This document shows, in pieces, positions 32,327-44,029 of a DNA stretch of 64,000 nucleotides. The first letter of the stretch is position 1, and each line of letters opens with the position of its first letter. Where the stretch lies: NCBI RefSeq assembly GCF_958450345.1, contig NC_088780.1:39517667-39581666 (forward strand), written 5' to 3'. Source of the DNA: Calliphora vicina. Taxonomy: Eukaryota > Arthropoda > Insecta > Diptera > Calliphoridae. A model generated the notes under the pieces. That model made no database searches. It worked only from the letters and a program-made list of their open reading frames with translations, and had not been told where the DNA came from. Both the position numbers and the translations under genes were made by a program.

Positions 32327-33540
32327 TATGGATAAGACAATCCTTATAAAATTCGGTCCATGATTTCTATATCGGTCCCTGAAAATCTAGCCAATATACA
32401 TGCCCCTCTCAGAAAATGACTTGAACATTCATAATTGTCTTATAATAATTAATATCGTATAAACAAGTGTTATATGAACCTAAATCTTTCTAACAGCTTT
32501 TGTGAGGATCGGTCCATAATTGACCCTACACCCCATATCAGAAAATTATGATATTAACATAAATTTAGACATAAGTCATTTAAAGTTTTAATAAATTAAT
32601 CAGTATTTATATCAAATTCTGTACAGTTCGGACCATAAGTGATTCAAGTCCCCATAGAAGGCCAAAACTACATACATAGATGGCACAGGCGAATATAATA
32701 CTTTTACTTGTTATTTTTACAAAATAAGGGGGTAACTGAATAACAAAACTTTAAAGCTAATTATTATACATCATATTTAGTCTAATAAATATGTATGATA
32801 TGAACAAGTTTATATATTGATTAAGTTAAAGAAGTAAGGTGTAATGTTATGACAAATACCCTCCCATGAATAATAAATCATCCACAAAATGTACTCGCAC
32901 GTCTTAATATTGTTGCCTTAATGTCTGCGCCTGTTAACACGTTCACAATTTCTAACTTTAATAGATGAATATTAATTGTTTGGGTGTTAAAATAAACATC
33001 TCAGATACATATTTCAAAATGTTTGGTAATTTTTAAGACACCTTTAAACAATTTGTTTCACCTTTGAATACTAGAAAATCATGCTGAATCATCGCAAAAA
33101 TATCTGGGAATTTTCAAATATTAAATAGAATTATTGCTTAAGTATTAATAGCAAATTTCTAAACAAATCACATGCACGTTAAATGATTGATTAATGGAAA
33201 ATAATAAAAAAAATTCACGAAGTGGGTGATCTTTAAATATGTTCTTAATAATAAACGTAATACAAATTTAAATGTTACATGGTAATGTTTTGTTAGCATT
33301 TAGTAACTATCATAAACAGTGGTAGGCAAAAAGAGGCATTTAATTTGTGTGCTCTTTTGGGTAAAAAATAAAATATCCACAACAACGTCAAGAAACTGAA
33401 TGAATTGTGTGTATTTTTACGCTCTATTGTTCACATTCGGGTTGTTTGACGAAAATCATCGTAACCTGAACAATATGAACGCCTACCATGGATAATAAAT
33501 TTTGTAATTTATTCCCCTCTTATCCCATGTTTACGATGTC
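32327..33540. other. Intergenic DNA, no gene recognised
   Basis: No coding or terminal-repeat structure was recognised. A GCCTACCA / TGGTAGGC inverted pair (about 33320 and 33483) brackets about 165 bp and could be the ends of a degenerate MITE. Confidence 0.35.
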
Positions 33541-33563
33541 TTCACCTTCGTGAAAAGGATATA

Positions 33564-34862
33564 AGGAGTGAGATCGAAAAATTCTTAACATACATATATG
33601 TTTATAAAAAAGAAACCACTAAACTTACAGCTTTAATTTTTTTTTTTATTTGATTGAAATTATTATTACAATTTACAAAAAAAATTATTTTTATAGTTTT
33701 AATCACTAGTGATGAAATTTTGAACCTTTTTCGGAAACCCTTCCATTAACGTTTTTATAGTGCTTTCTGTCACTTTGCTCGAACATGTAGTCCATCTCCG
33801 TTTAAAATCTACCACACTTTTGGACACCTTTTTTGTACTCTTCAATTCTCTTTTAACAAGAGCCCAATATCTCTCCACTGGCCTTAGCTCCGGGCAGTTT
33901 GGAGGATTTGCCTCTCTTGGTACAAATACCACATTATTGTTCTTGTACCACTCAAGGGCTTGTTTGCCATAGTGACAGGATGCCAAGTCAGGCCAAAAAT
34001 AAGTGGACACATTATGAAGTCTTATGAATGGAAGCAGCCTTTTTTGTAAACATTCCTTGATGTAAATTTCGGTATTTATAGAGCCCGTTGTAACAAATGA
34101 GTGGCTTCTTTTGCCGCAACTGCATATTGCTTGCCATACCAAGAACTTTCTGGGAAATTTTGTCTGCTTTTGGGTCCTAAACTTTTCTTCAACATTCCCT
34201 CGAGCATCAGCAACATAAAATTTTTGACCTGGAAGTTGCGAAAAATCTGCCAGAACATACGTTTCGTCATCCATTATGCAGCAAGAATATTTTTTTATAA
34301 AACTTGACTTCAATTTCCGTGCTCTGTTTTTGGCCTCTAAATTTTTAGTAGCGTTCCTGTCAGGAACTTTTTGAGCCTTGTATGTTTTTAAACCTGCATT
34401 AGCTTTAACTTTTCGTACCAAATAGTCCGAGCACTGAGCTAACCGGGCTGCTTTCCTACCGGATGTGTTGGGAGCTCTTTTGAAAATGCGTTCTATTTTT
34501 TTGGCTTTAGAAACATCATGTGGACCATTCCTTCTACCTGAACCAGGTTTTCTATCAACTGACAAGTTCTCCCGGTACTGTTTAATAACATTGGAAACAG
34601 TTTGACGGCAGACCTTTGTATGCTTGGCCAACTTTTTGTAAGACCAAGTTGGGTTTTGTTGAAAATATTTAATAATTTCAGTACGCACTTTTTTCTGGTC
34701 ACTCATTTTAATCAGATTAACAAAAAAATTAATATAATTGACATTACACATAATAACTGACATGTTTTTCAAAGGTAACTTGATCAAAAAAAAATTCAAA
34801 TAATACTTGGGTTAAAAAATGTAATGAAAAACGTGTGTTAAGAATTTTTCGATCTCACTCCT
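33564..34862 (-). mobile_element. Intact DD37E Tc1/mariner-superfamily transposon (1.3 kb)
   Basis: The inverted ends AGGAGTGAGATCGAAAAATT match over at least 26 bp, with TA on both sides. The uninterrupted transposase at 33699-34706 fills most of the 1299 bp. The target is the GGATATATAAG end of a DINE-like repeat, and the join is precise. An intact frame and matching ends suggest recent activity. Confidence 0.85.
33699..34706 (-). CDS. DD37E-type Tc1/mariner transposase
   Basis: A 335-residue frame starting MSDQKKVRTEI; an upstream in-frame Met would add 31 residues of AT-biased sequence and is less likely. Residues 1-120 form the paired helix-turn-helix DNA-binding region, with SYKKLAKHTKVCRQTVSNVI and a GRRNGP basic linker. 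The first catalytic Asp is in MDDETYV, the second in WPDLASCHYG, and the Glu in ELRPVERYW, 37 residues after the second Asp. That spacing and the DLASCHY/NCPELRPVE blocks match the insect DD37E group. The enzyme cuts and pastes its own element at TA targets in the nucleus. No frameshift or stop is present, so it may be active. Confidence 0.85.
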   Translation of the reverse strand: MSDQKKVRTEIIKYFQQNPTWSYKKLAKHTKVCRQTVSNVIKQYRENLSVDRKPGSGRRNGPHDVSKAKKIERIFKRAPNTSGRKAARLAQCSDYLVRKVKANAGLKTYKAQKVPDRNATKNLEAKNRARKLKSSFIKKYSCCIMDDETYVLADFSQLPGQKFYVADARGNVEEKFRTQKQTKFPRKFLVWQAICSCGKRSHSFVTTGSINTEIYIKECLQKRLLPFIRLHNVSTYFWPDLASCHYGKQALEWYKNNNVVFVPREANPPNCPELRPVERYWALVKRELKSTKKVSKSVVDFKRRWTTCSSKVTESTIKTLMEGFPKKVQNFITSD

Positions 34863-35385
34863 TATATAAGTTTGTCATTCCGTTTGTAATTTCCACAATA
34901 TAATTTTCCGACCCTATAAAGTATAAATATTCTGTATCCTTATAGATAGCGGAGTCGATTAAGCCATGTACGTCTGTCTGTCTGTTGAAATCAATTTTCT
35001 GAAGACCCCAGATATCTACGGGATCCAAATCTTCAATAATTCTATCAGACATGCTTTCGAGAAGTTTCCTATTTAAAATCAGCAAAATCGGTCCACAAAT
35101 GGCTGAGACAACATCGATTTTTGACCTATATCTGGATTACTAAGTCATTAATATAGACAATATGGATATCTAATGATAGATATTTCAAAGACCTTTGCAA
35201 CGACGTATATAAGACCATAGTAAGTTGGACCTACCTACAATGGGTCAAAATCGGAAAAAATATTTTTTAATCCGAAAAAAAAATTTTGTTTACCTAAAAA
35301 TATTTAAAATTTTATTTTGAAGTATAATTTGGTGAAGGGTATATAAGATTCGGCACAGCCGAATATAGTTGCTCTCTCACTTGTT

Positions 35386-38300
35386 TTTAAAGTTATACTG
35401 TCTAAAAAAAATAATTTTTATATTTAAACTGTCAGTATAACTTCAGGTTAAAAACTAACTAGACATTAAGAAAATGGGGGTAAATATTTTTAAAAATTGT
35501 CTTTAAACTTTTTTTAATGAAACGGCACTTCGGACATGCACCTTCATCCCATTACATGTGTTAGTCCCAGGAAATTAATTAAATTTAACAGGAAGGATAT
35601 CTGCTGGTAGTTTTTCCACATACGAACACTGCGACTAAAAAACGAAATTTCTGTCTCGAGAAACTCCAAAATATACCTTGAATTAATTATTTCGATATAT
35701 AAGCAAAAATTTAAAAATAAAATTATCATAAAATAATCCAATATCCCCGAAATCCATAATACTAACCGGCTAATTCCTCCTAATACAAATACTCGTAGTA
35801 TTGATTCGTATTATTGACTAAAATACTTACGAGGCAGAATAAAAATATTTTTGAAATAAATCTGCCATTTTTTTCTAATTGGCGATCGTATTGGCATAAA
35901 TTTTCACACAGTCGTAGCAGTATTCGCAGGAGCGGCGCTATGGGGTTTCAAAGTGGGTCACCTCAGTCATGCGACATTTTTAAACGCTTGCGATTTTTTA
36001 GTGGTTAGTCGATAATCAAAGATTTGAATTTATTCTTAAAAGTTATTTAGTTATACTCATTTTTAAATTCAAATTTCATTATAACGATATTCGCTATATA
36101 TGTATATGGAAATATTATTACTTAAGGTAATTTTAACTTATGTGAAATTTAATTTACTAAATCGGTTATTGCATAACAGATAATCCATATTGCACATATC
36201 AGGTCAGAGTAGATCTGAAAAAATGGTTCACTATTTTCTTCCAAAATTATTTAGAGCACTACTAGACTCATCTAATCTTACCAGAAGTCTCTAAAACCAT
36301 CTGGAACGTTAAAAATTAATATTGCATGGTCTAAAAAAAGATATGTTCAGAACAAAAAATGGTTTGTTCTTTAAAAAAATAATACTTAAAGAAAAAAATT
36401 TTGACGCACTTCAAAATGCACTTTATATTTCGGTTTTTAAATAGAACCGTAATTAATTCAGCTCTGGGTGGAGAAAGAGCTGCGTGTCATTGTCATTATC
36501 GCTTAAGGGCAATCAGGCCGTCCCTTTTTCGCTGCCTTCGAGAGTTTTGCGGCTCACTCTCGCATTGGAAAATGTTTGGCGTCGTTTAACTGTACCGCGT
36601 TACAGTTTCTCGAAGTTTGCATTGTCCACATGCAATCGTTTTTGGTTTTCATGACCTAACTTTTTAATAAATGATTTATAGTTCCAGCTTCCTATATGAA
36701 GATATAGGTCGACTGGGAACTAAAATCAACGTGGGATAACCTGGCAATTTGAGAGTTTTTCAACTCCGCCAACCAAATTTAAAATTCTAAAAAAAATAGA
36801 ACCGTAATCAAATGAGAATAAAGGGTTCTTAGCTAGGGCCAAATTACCGCATTCGATATCGAGTTAAATTGATCATAATTTTCTTATTTGAGATTATGGC
36901 ATTCGATCCCAGCAAAAAAAGTGAGGAAGAAGATGCAGAATTTTCACAACAAATAGCATGCTTAATGTACTTCCAATTTTGGTGAAAAAGCTATGAATTT
37001 TACATTAGCTTGTCATTGGAGGGATGTTGTTCATTTTTGCCAACTTTTTACTTAATAAATTCGATGCTTTCGATGCTATTAAATTTCGATTTTAATGTGT
37101 TATTTTACCTATATTTTTGGCATCTTGGATGGAAATATAAATAATAGATGAAAAAGTGATGTAATTGAGTATTTATGAATTGATTTTAATGTAGTTATAA
37201 AATTTATGAAACAATGGTTGATTAATTTTAATGATTAAAAAATGTAAAAATTGTTTGTATACCAATTTTTACAGGTTTTAATAAATTTTATAAAATTCAA
37301 AAAATGTAGGAAACAATTACATCAACGAAATATTTATAATTCAGTGTCAAATACCCATATTTAAAATCACATCTTCAGAGGTAGAAAAGATTCATTTGCA
37401 ACTTTAGATGTGATTAAAATGTCATATGTAAAGATGCACTTCCATTATTTTTTGCTGGGATATCGAGCAAGAAATTTAGTACATTTTATCATAATTTCGA
37501 TATCGAAATCATTTTTCGATACGATAGCTCATTCGATCACGAATGCAGTAATTTGGCCCCTGAACAACGTTTGAGCTAAAATTATTTTAGTCAATACTAA
37601 CAATCAATAAATTTGTATTTTTGGATAAACAGAACGAAAAGTATGTGACCTTATCATTTTAATGGTCACCTTATGTAGATAGGTATTATAGATAAATACG
37701 CATAGATCGGAAGCTCTCCTGTCAAAGACCTAACTCAGTTGATAAAAACCTATGTAAAAAACAAAAATAACACTCGTATGTGTGATTATTTTGAGTAAAA
37801 TTGTGGTTTGAGTTTTTTTCTTATTTTTCAGCTCTTGTTGTTTCTCTATGGGTATTTTCATGTAATTATTTGTTTAGTTGACATATCAAACTTAAAGTAT
37901 ACAGACTTTTTGTCAAATTTACATTCGAAATTGTTAAAACGAGTTTCAAGAGTGATTCTTCTTATTAGAGAAATTCATGTTTAGAAACTCATCAAACCGG
38001 CAATGGGACATTTTCAAGAATTTACGATCATTATTTTAGAAATCAGAAAAACTATTATTATATATTTTTGCATATTTCTTTTTTTATTGCTTTATTTATG
38101 TTAAATGTTTATAGTTATACATAAATAACTAAATATTATTAGATTAGATATATACATATTTCCTTACAATATACTTTATAGAAAATGGCAAGTATTTTAT
38201 ATATAAATATTTGATTTATTTTTTTACAGATTTACACAATATACTTAAAAGACGAATATCGAATTCATCGAATGTAAGATTTAAAATTTGTATTTAACGT

Positions 38301-40669
38301 TTAATAACGTTTTAAAAATATTTTTTTTTTTAAATTAATAATGAACTAAAAATTGCATTGAAAGTTGTAAAATTTGTTATTATTTTAATTATCATTATAA
38401 TTTTTATATGTAATACACATGATTTTATATAGCTTTTTAATGATGTGCCTAATTTTTAATTATTTTTAAATTTTTATTAAGGATTTGTAAGTATTAAATA
38501 CTTTAATTAACATAAATAATTGTTTGTTTCGTTTATAAATAATCTAAATATATACTACTACTATGTTTTAAGAAATTAAGTTATATTTTAGTACATAATT
38601 TACTAAAGAATTAAAAAACAAAATAAATATATATGTAAACGATAAAAAAATATATAAAACAGAAATCATAATGTCTTTATTTAACGTATTTTAAAGAGTA
38701 TAAAGGAAAATGAGGGCATAATTCATGGATATATTTTTACAAAATGAAAAAATATATTGTATGAAAAAATGTATGTATGGAAAACACTCAGTTTTTAAAA
38801 CATGTTTGAGTATTTTTCATACAGACACAATTTCTGGAGAATTGTTCATTTAAAAAATAGTTCATAAAAAACAAGTGATAACAAGTTAACGAGGATCGAA
38901 ATGTATAGATTGCTGCAGTTGTCAACAACGCATTCTGTCATTATTTAACCTTTTAGATAGGACAAATAAAAGGTCCATTAAGTAAGTACTAAAACTTACA
39001 ATATCAATAGATATGCAATGACATTCAGAAACAAACAGAAAGTAGTTCTTAAAATTGTTTAATCAAGTTGACAACTTAACACAGTTTGTAGCTCAAATTA
39101 ACACTGTGGAATGATGTAATATAGAAATTATACTTCTTTAAATGTGATCAGACAAAGTAGGTATATTTGTATACCCTTCACCTCGGATGTAAGTGGATTT
39201 AAATAAACTTTTCATAACGTTTTGTTTCATTTCTACTTTTCATTTGCGATCTCATAAATTTATGTATCCAAAATGAATTTTTATGTGCTACGATTCAATT
39301 TTCCTAAAATTATGGAAGGTTATATCATCCGTAATATGTTTACCAATATTTAAATTCCAATAAAATTAGTTTGATTAAAATTTTCCTCAAGATTATAAGA
39401 TCACATACTTTTCGTTCTGTTAATGAAAAAATACATACATATACTATTGGCTGAAACAGTTGTTACTCAAACTGATTACTGTTAGTTCTACTTATAAACC
39501 GAAATATCAAAAATGTACATTTTAAAGTGCTTCAAAATTATAAGATCAGTGTTTGTAAATCTGCAAAGAATTCTAGATAGATACACCCTTTAAATTCCAT
39601 GAATTTCCAAAATGAAAAAAATGTCCCAATATTTTTAAATTAAAATTAATTTTGGATTTTTGGACTTTTTTGTTTTGTTGCAATTTTTTAGAATACGTTT
39701 TTTTTTTGTCAGTCATATCACACCAAATGTCTTTTTAATATTTAATGAAATGATTAAATGGATTCGTTATTGAAAAAAGAAGACTAGTTTTAATACCTGT
39801 AAAAGTATATATTTCATAGAATTTTAAAAATTTTGTTTTCAATCTCAAAATCTAAACTTTGATTGTATACACACATTTGCAAATTAAAAGATGATTGCAG
39901 GTCAATAGTATTAATAGAATGATACAGTTTGTAATAAAAATAAACATATGTATATTAATGATGAAATTATATTCAAAATATACACCAATAAATTTCACTT
40001 TAAATATTTATAGTTCGAATCAACTGGAATAAACAAATATTTAGTTTTTGTTTGCATGAACACTGGAGAAGTATGGTTGGTTATTGTTGATGATATAAAC
40101 AAACAATACATATAATATTGTAAAAATATTTACAAATAAATAATAATGTCAAATAGAAATTTGGAATTGTATAATACAAAACAATATGGTTACAATGTTT
40201 GTTTAACCCACAAACAAATCAAAAATATTTTGAACACTTAAGACCTGTTTCAAGATGTCGAAAGAAAAATGATTCGAAGAAATTTTTATGAAATGTATTC
40301 GAAAGAATTTTCATACAAATTTTTTCGACTCATTTTCCTTTCGACATCGTTGAACAGGCAGTTAAATTTATGATTTTTTTTTGTTTGTTTAACAATAATA
40401 ATAAAATTTACAAGCTAATTCTAAAATCTACAATTGGGTATGCAAAAAAATATTTCAAAAATGATTATAATAAAAATAAATACAAAAATACTTACAACTT
40501 AGGTACATATACATAAAGTACACACGTACTAGATCCATTTAAAAATACAAAAATACTTACAACTTACTTAGATACATACACACACACACGTAAACATAAT
40601 TCATAATACATTAGGTGTGCTGTTGTGGTATTGTTGTTCACACTAGGCGTTTTTATACATTAACGATGA
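35386..40669. other. Intergenic DNA downstream of the ZAD gene
   Basis: No gene was recognised. A GC-richer patch at about 36460-36600 has short open frames on both strands without family features. At 39.17 kb a CCCTTCACCT fragment of the DINE-like family remains. Near 40.48 and 40.54 kb a short direct repeat with AAAATACTTACAACTTA occurs. The part close to 40670 would be the ancestral 3' UTR of the ZAD gene. Confidence 0.4.
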
Positions 40670-40709
40670 TCATTTTTCAATTTTAAGATGTCCCATTATT
40701 TGACCAGTC
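40670..40709 (-). pseudogene. Displaced C-terminal end of the ZAD zinc-finger gene
   Basis: On the minus strand this encodes GQIMGHLKIEK and a TGA stop, in frame with the last exon at 44035 once the transposon and one copy of CAGTC are ignored. It is the original end of the gene, now cut off by the Transib element. It contains the left CAGTC target duplication (40705-40709). Confidence 0.75.
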
Positions 40710-41041
40710 CACGGTGGTAAATTCCGGCCAAAAATGTTTTTTTTTTTTTTTTTAATTTTTATAAAATTTTGATGGTAAATTTATCCTAACACTTCAAAAT
40801 ATACAGTATCATTGTTATTTTGATTATAAAGTAGCTATATGGTTATTTATAGTGCTGTAAAGTCAAAGGTTTTTCTTGTCATTTTAATATATGAAAATTT
40901 TGATTTTTTTTACATTTGAATCGAAGTTGGCTGTGCTTTTTTCTTTATGTTTTTTTTTGCAAATTAGCACATGTTTTTAAAAAACAGTTAGCAGTTAACT
41001 ATTCCACGTGTTTATTACGGAGTTTTTGCGTGTTGGTTTTT

Positions 41042-41049
41042 TATAAAAG
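41042..41049 (+). promoter_or_regulatory. Candidate TATA box of the Transib transposase gene
   Basis: TATAAAAG lies about 130 bp upstream of the inferred split start codon, inside the element. A second TATA-like string (TATATAAA) is at about 41079. Initiation near 41070-41110 would leave a short 5' UTR exon ending at 41178. Confidence 0.35.
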
Positions 41050-41177
41050 TGAAGTGATTGGGAACTGGTTTGAAATCTATATAAACTAAATAAAAAAAAG
41101 TTTGAAAGGCCATAAAAAATTAAAAGAGGCTATTAGAGCTTAAGTGTAAATTACATCTAATACTGTAAAGTGTCAAA

Positions 41178-43206
41178 AGTAAGTACCATAAATTTCAGCT
41201 GCAATTATTTGCCATTCCATTAACCAGAACGATTTCAGTGCCTTCATCTTTTACAAATGGCGAACTTTTTGAAATATTTCAACTTAACCAAAATAGAAAT
41301 TGGGATGAGATATTAATAATAATTTTGAAATATATAGAAGAACGTTCAAAAAAAATATTGAAAGAAGATGAAATAAAAAGAAAAATTGCTGGTTTAATAA
41401 GCACCGGCCGAAAGAAATGGAATACATGCAAACGATGTAGGAACGCGTTTGAAAGCCGTGAATCGGTATGGTTGAAATTAAATTTTAATTACTTAGAATG
41501 CGAAGACTGTGTAAGTTTTATAAGAAATATGTATATGATTAAAACTAACAATAAACAATATTTTTTTTACAACAAAGGATACCGGGACTAGTAAACAGTT
41601 AAATAGAGGAAGACCTGCAATGTCTTTTAAAGAATGTTCAGAAAGAAGCAAAAGACGAAAAATTACAGAAATCTGCACATCATATGATGCATCTTTACTG
41701 CATAAGGCATCTGAAAAGCTCAGTAAAACAAAATGTTGTGCGTTAGATAAAGACTATCTATTATTTAATGGCGCCCTAGCAATGTTTATGGATTTGCAGC
41801 TGTCAAAATCAAAATACGAAAGTTTAAGATCGTATAATGAGTTGTTGTTAGGAACAAAATATTATCCTTCATATCCTCAAGTATTGGAACGTAAAAAAGA
41901 TTGTTACCCCGAAGACATAACCATAAACGAAAAGGGTGCTTCCATTAAATTGCAGGCGCTATTAAACCATACTTCAAGGAGAATATTGTTATCCATTGAA
42001 ACGGATTTAACAAAAATCAATGAAACAAATTTTGAACTAATTGGAAAGTGGGGAATGGATGGCTCAACAGGGCAACAAATTTTTAACCAGAAGTGGGAAA
42101 CTGAAGAAGATTTAATAAATGTAGATGAAAAAGCAATTTTTATGATCACATTTGTTCCTCTTCAATTAGTTTCAACGAATACAAATCTTATTATTTGGAA
42201 AAACGAAAGACCTTCATCTGTTCGTTTCTGTAGACCAATTCAGTTTGAGTTTGTTAAGGAAAATAAAGACATCGTAGAAAAGGAGTACAAAAGTGTATGT
42301 GAACAAATAAAAAATTTATTGCCATCAGAAATTGAATTCCACGACAAGCGTAAATTTATAATAAAGTATACTCTACATTGTACGATGGTTGATGGCAAAG
42401 TTGTAAACATTCTTACAAAGCAGATGTCTACGAGATCTTGTAATATATGTAATGTCAACCCGAACAACATGAATAAACTTTCATATGTTAGAGCACTAAA
42501 ACCAGTGGAAACCAATTACAATTTCGGTTTAAGTACCCTCCATTGCTGGATTAGGTTTATGGAATGTCTTCTCCATATTGCGTATAACATGGATTTCAAG
42601 AAATCGTTTGCATCGAAAGAAAACAAGACCAAAAAACAAAACAGAAAACAGCAAATCCAAACCGAAATGAGAGCAAGACTGGGGATATGTGTAGATGTCG
42701 TTAGACCTGAATCTGCTAATTCAAATAACGGTAATGTTGCAAGGACTTTTTTCAAAAATTATATTGTAGTTGCTGAAATATTGAATATCGACGCGAGATT
42801 AATAAAAAAATTTGCAATTATTCTTCAAGTATTAGCTTCAGGGCATGAAATTAAAATAAATGAATTTAAAATCTTTTGCGACGAAACAGCTGAACTATTT
42901 GTGAGCCTTTATGGGTGGTACAATATGCCCCCGACTGTGCATAAAGTTCTTGTTCATGGTGGAGAAATAATTCAACATGTTGGAATTCCAATAGGCACTT
43001 TATCAGAAGAGGCTCAGGAGGCATCCAACAAAATTTTTAAATCAGCCAGAATGAGCCACAGCAGAGGATTTTCTCGCAAACAAAATAATGAAGACGTTAT
43101 TCATTATCTATTAATATCATCGGATCCATTGATTAGTCAAATAAGAATCAAAAGTGATAAGAAAGAAATAGATATGCTGATCGAATCCTTAGAACTTATT
43201 AACTAA
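41178..43206 (+). CDS. Transib transposase, RAG1-core-like
   Basis: Coding exons are a single A at 41178, then 41239-41510, then 41578-43206. Introns of 60 and 67 bp have GTAAGT donors and TTTCAG / ACAAAG acceptors. The product is 633 residues, with no stop or frameshift. An N-terminal CxxC-x20-CxxC (C64, C67, C88, C91) may bind zinc. Catalytic candidates are D252 (GMDGSTGQ), D363 (TMVDGKVVN) and E568/E569 (LSEEAQEASNK). The 111-residue D-D spacing resembles RAG1 (108). The RAG1-type zinc pairs are kept with the same inner spacing: C379/C382 and H546/H551. The protein cuts next to CAC-type ends and inserts DNA by a hairpin-forming cut-and-paste route (family knowledge). The 41239-41510 segment has no in-frame ATG, which supports the split start. 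Confidence 0.9.
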
Positions 43207-43258
43207 TTTATGTCAAAATGTTTTAAAACAATTTTATTTCATAAAAAATAATATTTGC

Positions 43259-43264
43259 AATAAA
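43259..43264 (+). terminator. Poly(A) signal of the Transib transposase gene
   Basis: AATAAA lies about 53 bp downstream of the transposase stop at 43206 and before the 3' subterminal repeats begin. It is the first canonical signal after the stop. Confidence 0.5.
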
Positions 43265-43334
43265 TATATAAAAAGTACTAAATGTGTATTTTTTTGGTCA
43301 ATTTACAAAATTATGTAAGTTTGAGAGTTATTTA

Positions 43335-44029
43335 CGTCTATGCTTATTTGTCCAAACCATGTAACTTCTTCAATATATCATTTATGTAATTTTGAATTAT
43401 AAACCTAATTAAAGCCATTTACATAAATTACATACTTTTTTCGATACTTTTATAGCGTCAATGTTTATTTTGCCAACCCCTGTATGCAATTTCTAATATT
43501 TTTTGCGATGGATCAAGTGTGTTGTTCTTAAATTCACACAAAATTTCAATCATTTACATGAATAACCTATTTTTTTCGATAATTTCAAAACGTCCATGAT
43601 TGTTTGGCCAAACCCTGTATATGTATTCCGAAATTTGTACAACAATTTTTTTCAATCACTTATGCTATTCATCATTTTTGGACTAAATTTCAGGCATTTA
43701 CATGAATAACCTAATTTTTTCGATACATACTTTTAAAACGTCCATTATTGTTTGGCCAAACCCTGTATATGTAATCCGAAATTTGAATGACCAATTTCTT
43801 TTCGATCACTTATGTTATTCTTCATTTTTGGACTAAATTTCAGCCACTTACATGCAATTTTTTTGATACTTTTAGAACGTCCATGCTTTTTTGGCCATAC
43901 CCTGTATTTGAATATCGAAATATTTATCGATCGATCGGTTATGTTATTCTTAATACAAATACCAAATTTCAAAAATTTTTATGAAGAAATATAGAAGTTA
44001 TGGATTTTTGGCCGGAATTGACCACCGTG
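43335..44029. repeat. Transib 3' subterminal degenerate repeats
   Basis: About six copies of a 115-150-bp unit are marked by TTTGGCCAAACCCTGTAT-like cores near 43346, 43466, 43600, 43748 and 43888. The last, at about 44002, is ATTTTTGGCCGGAATT in the terminal inverted repeat itself. Between cores, TTTACATGAATAACCTA and CTTATGTTATTCTTCATTTT recur. The left end shows no such array. Confidence 0.65.

Larger units (their letters stand above)
33541..35385 (-). repeat. Helentron/DINE-like repeat split by a DD37E transposon
   Basis: The family end CACCTTCGTG..AAGGATATA at 33541-33563 continues after the transposon at 34863 with TATATAAGTTTGTCATTCCG. It then runs through GTACGTCTGTCTGTCTG and GATATCTAATGATAGATA to the terminal ATTCGGCACAGCCGAAT hairpin at about 35350. 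Removing the insertion restores the arrangement seen at 14.6 kb. Confidence 0.65.
40710..44029 (+). mobile_element. Complete Transib (RAG1-like) DNA transposon, 3320 bp
   Basis: The inverted ends CACGGTGGT(A/C)AATTCCGG continue as CCAAAAAT, about 26 bp with one mismatch. They are flanked by a perfect 5-bp duplication CAGTC (40705-40709, 44030-44034). Transib elements have CAC-starting ends and 5-bp GC-rich targets (family knowledge). The element encodes an intact spliced transposase on the plus strand and carries degenerate repeats in its 3' flank. It sits in the last coding exon of a minus-strand zinc-finger gene. Confidence 0.93.

Noticed and set aside
36401..36600. GC-richer patch with small open frames, considered as an exon
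   Set aside because: Neither strand gives a recognisable domain, and no paired splice sites extend the frame.
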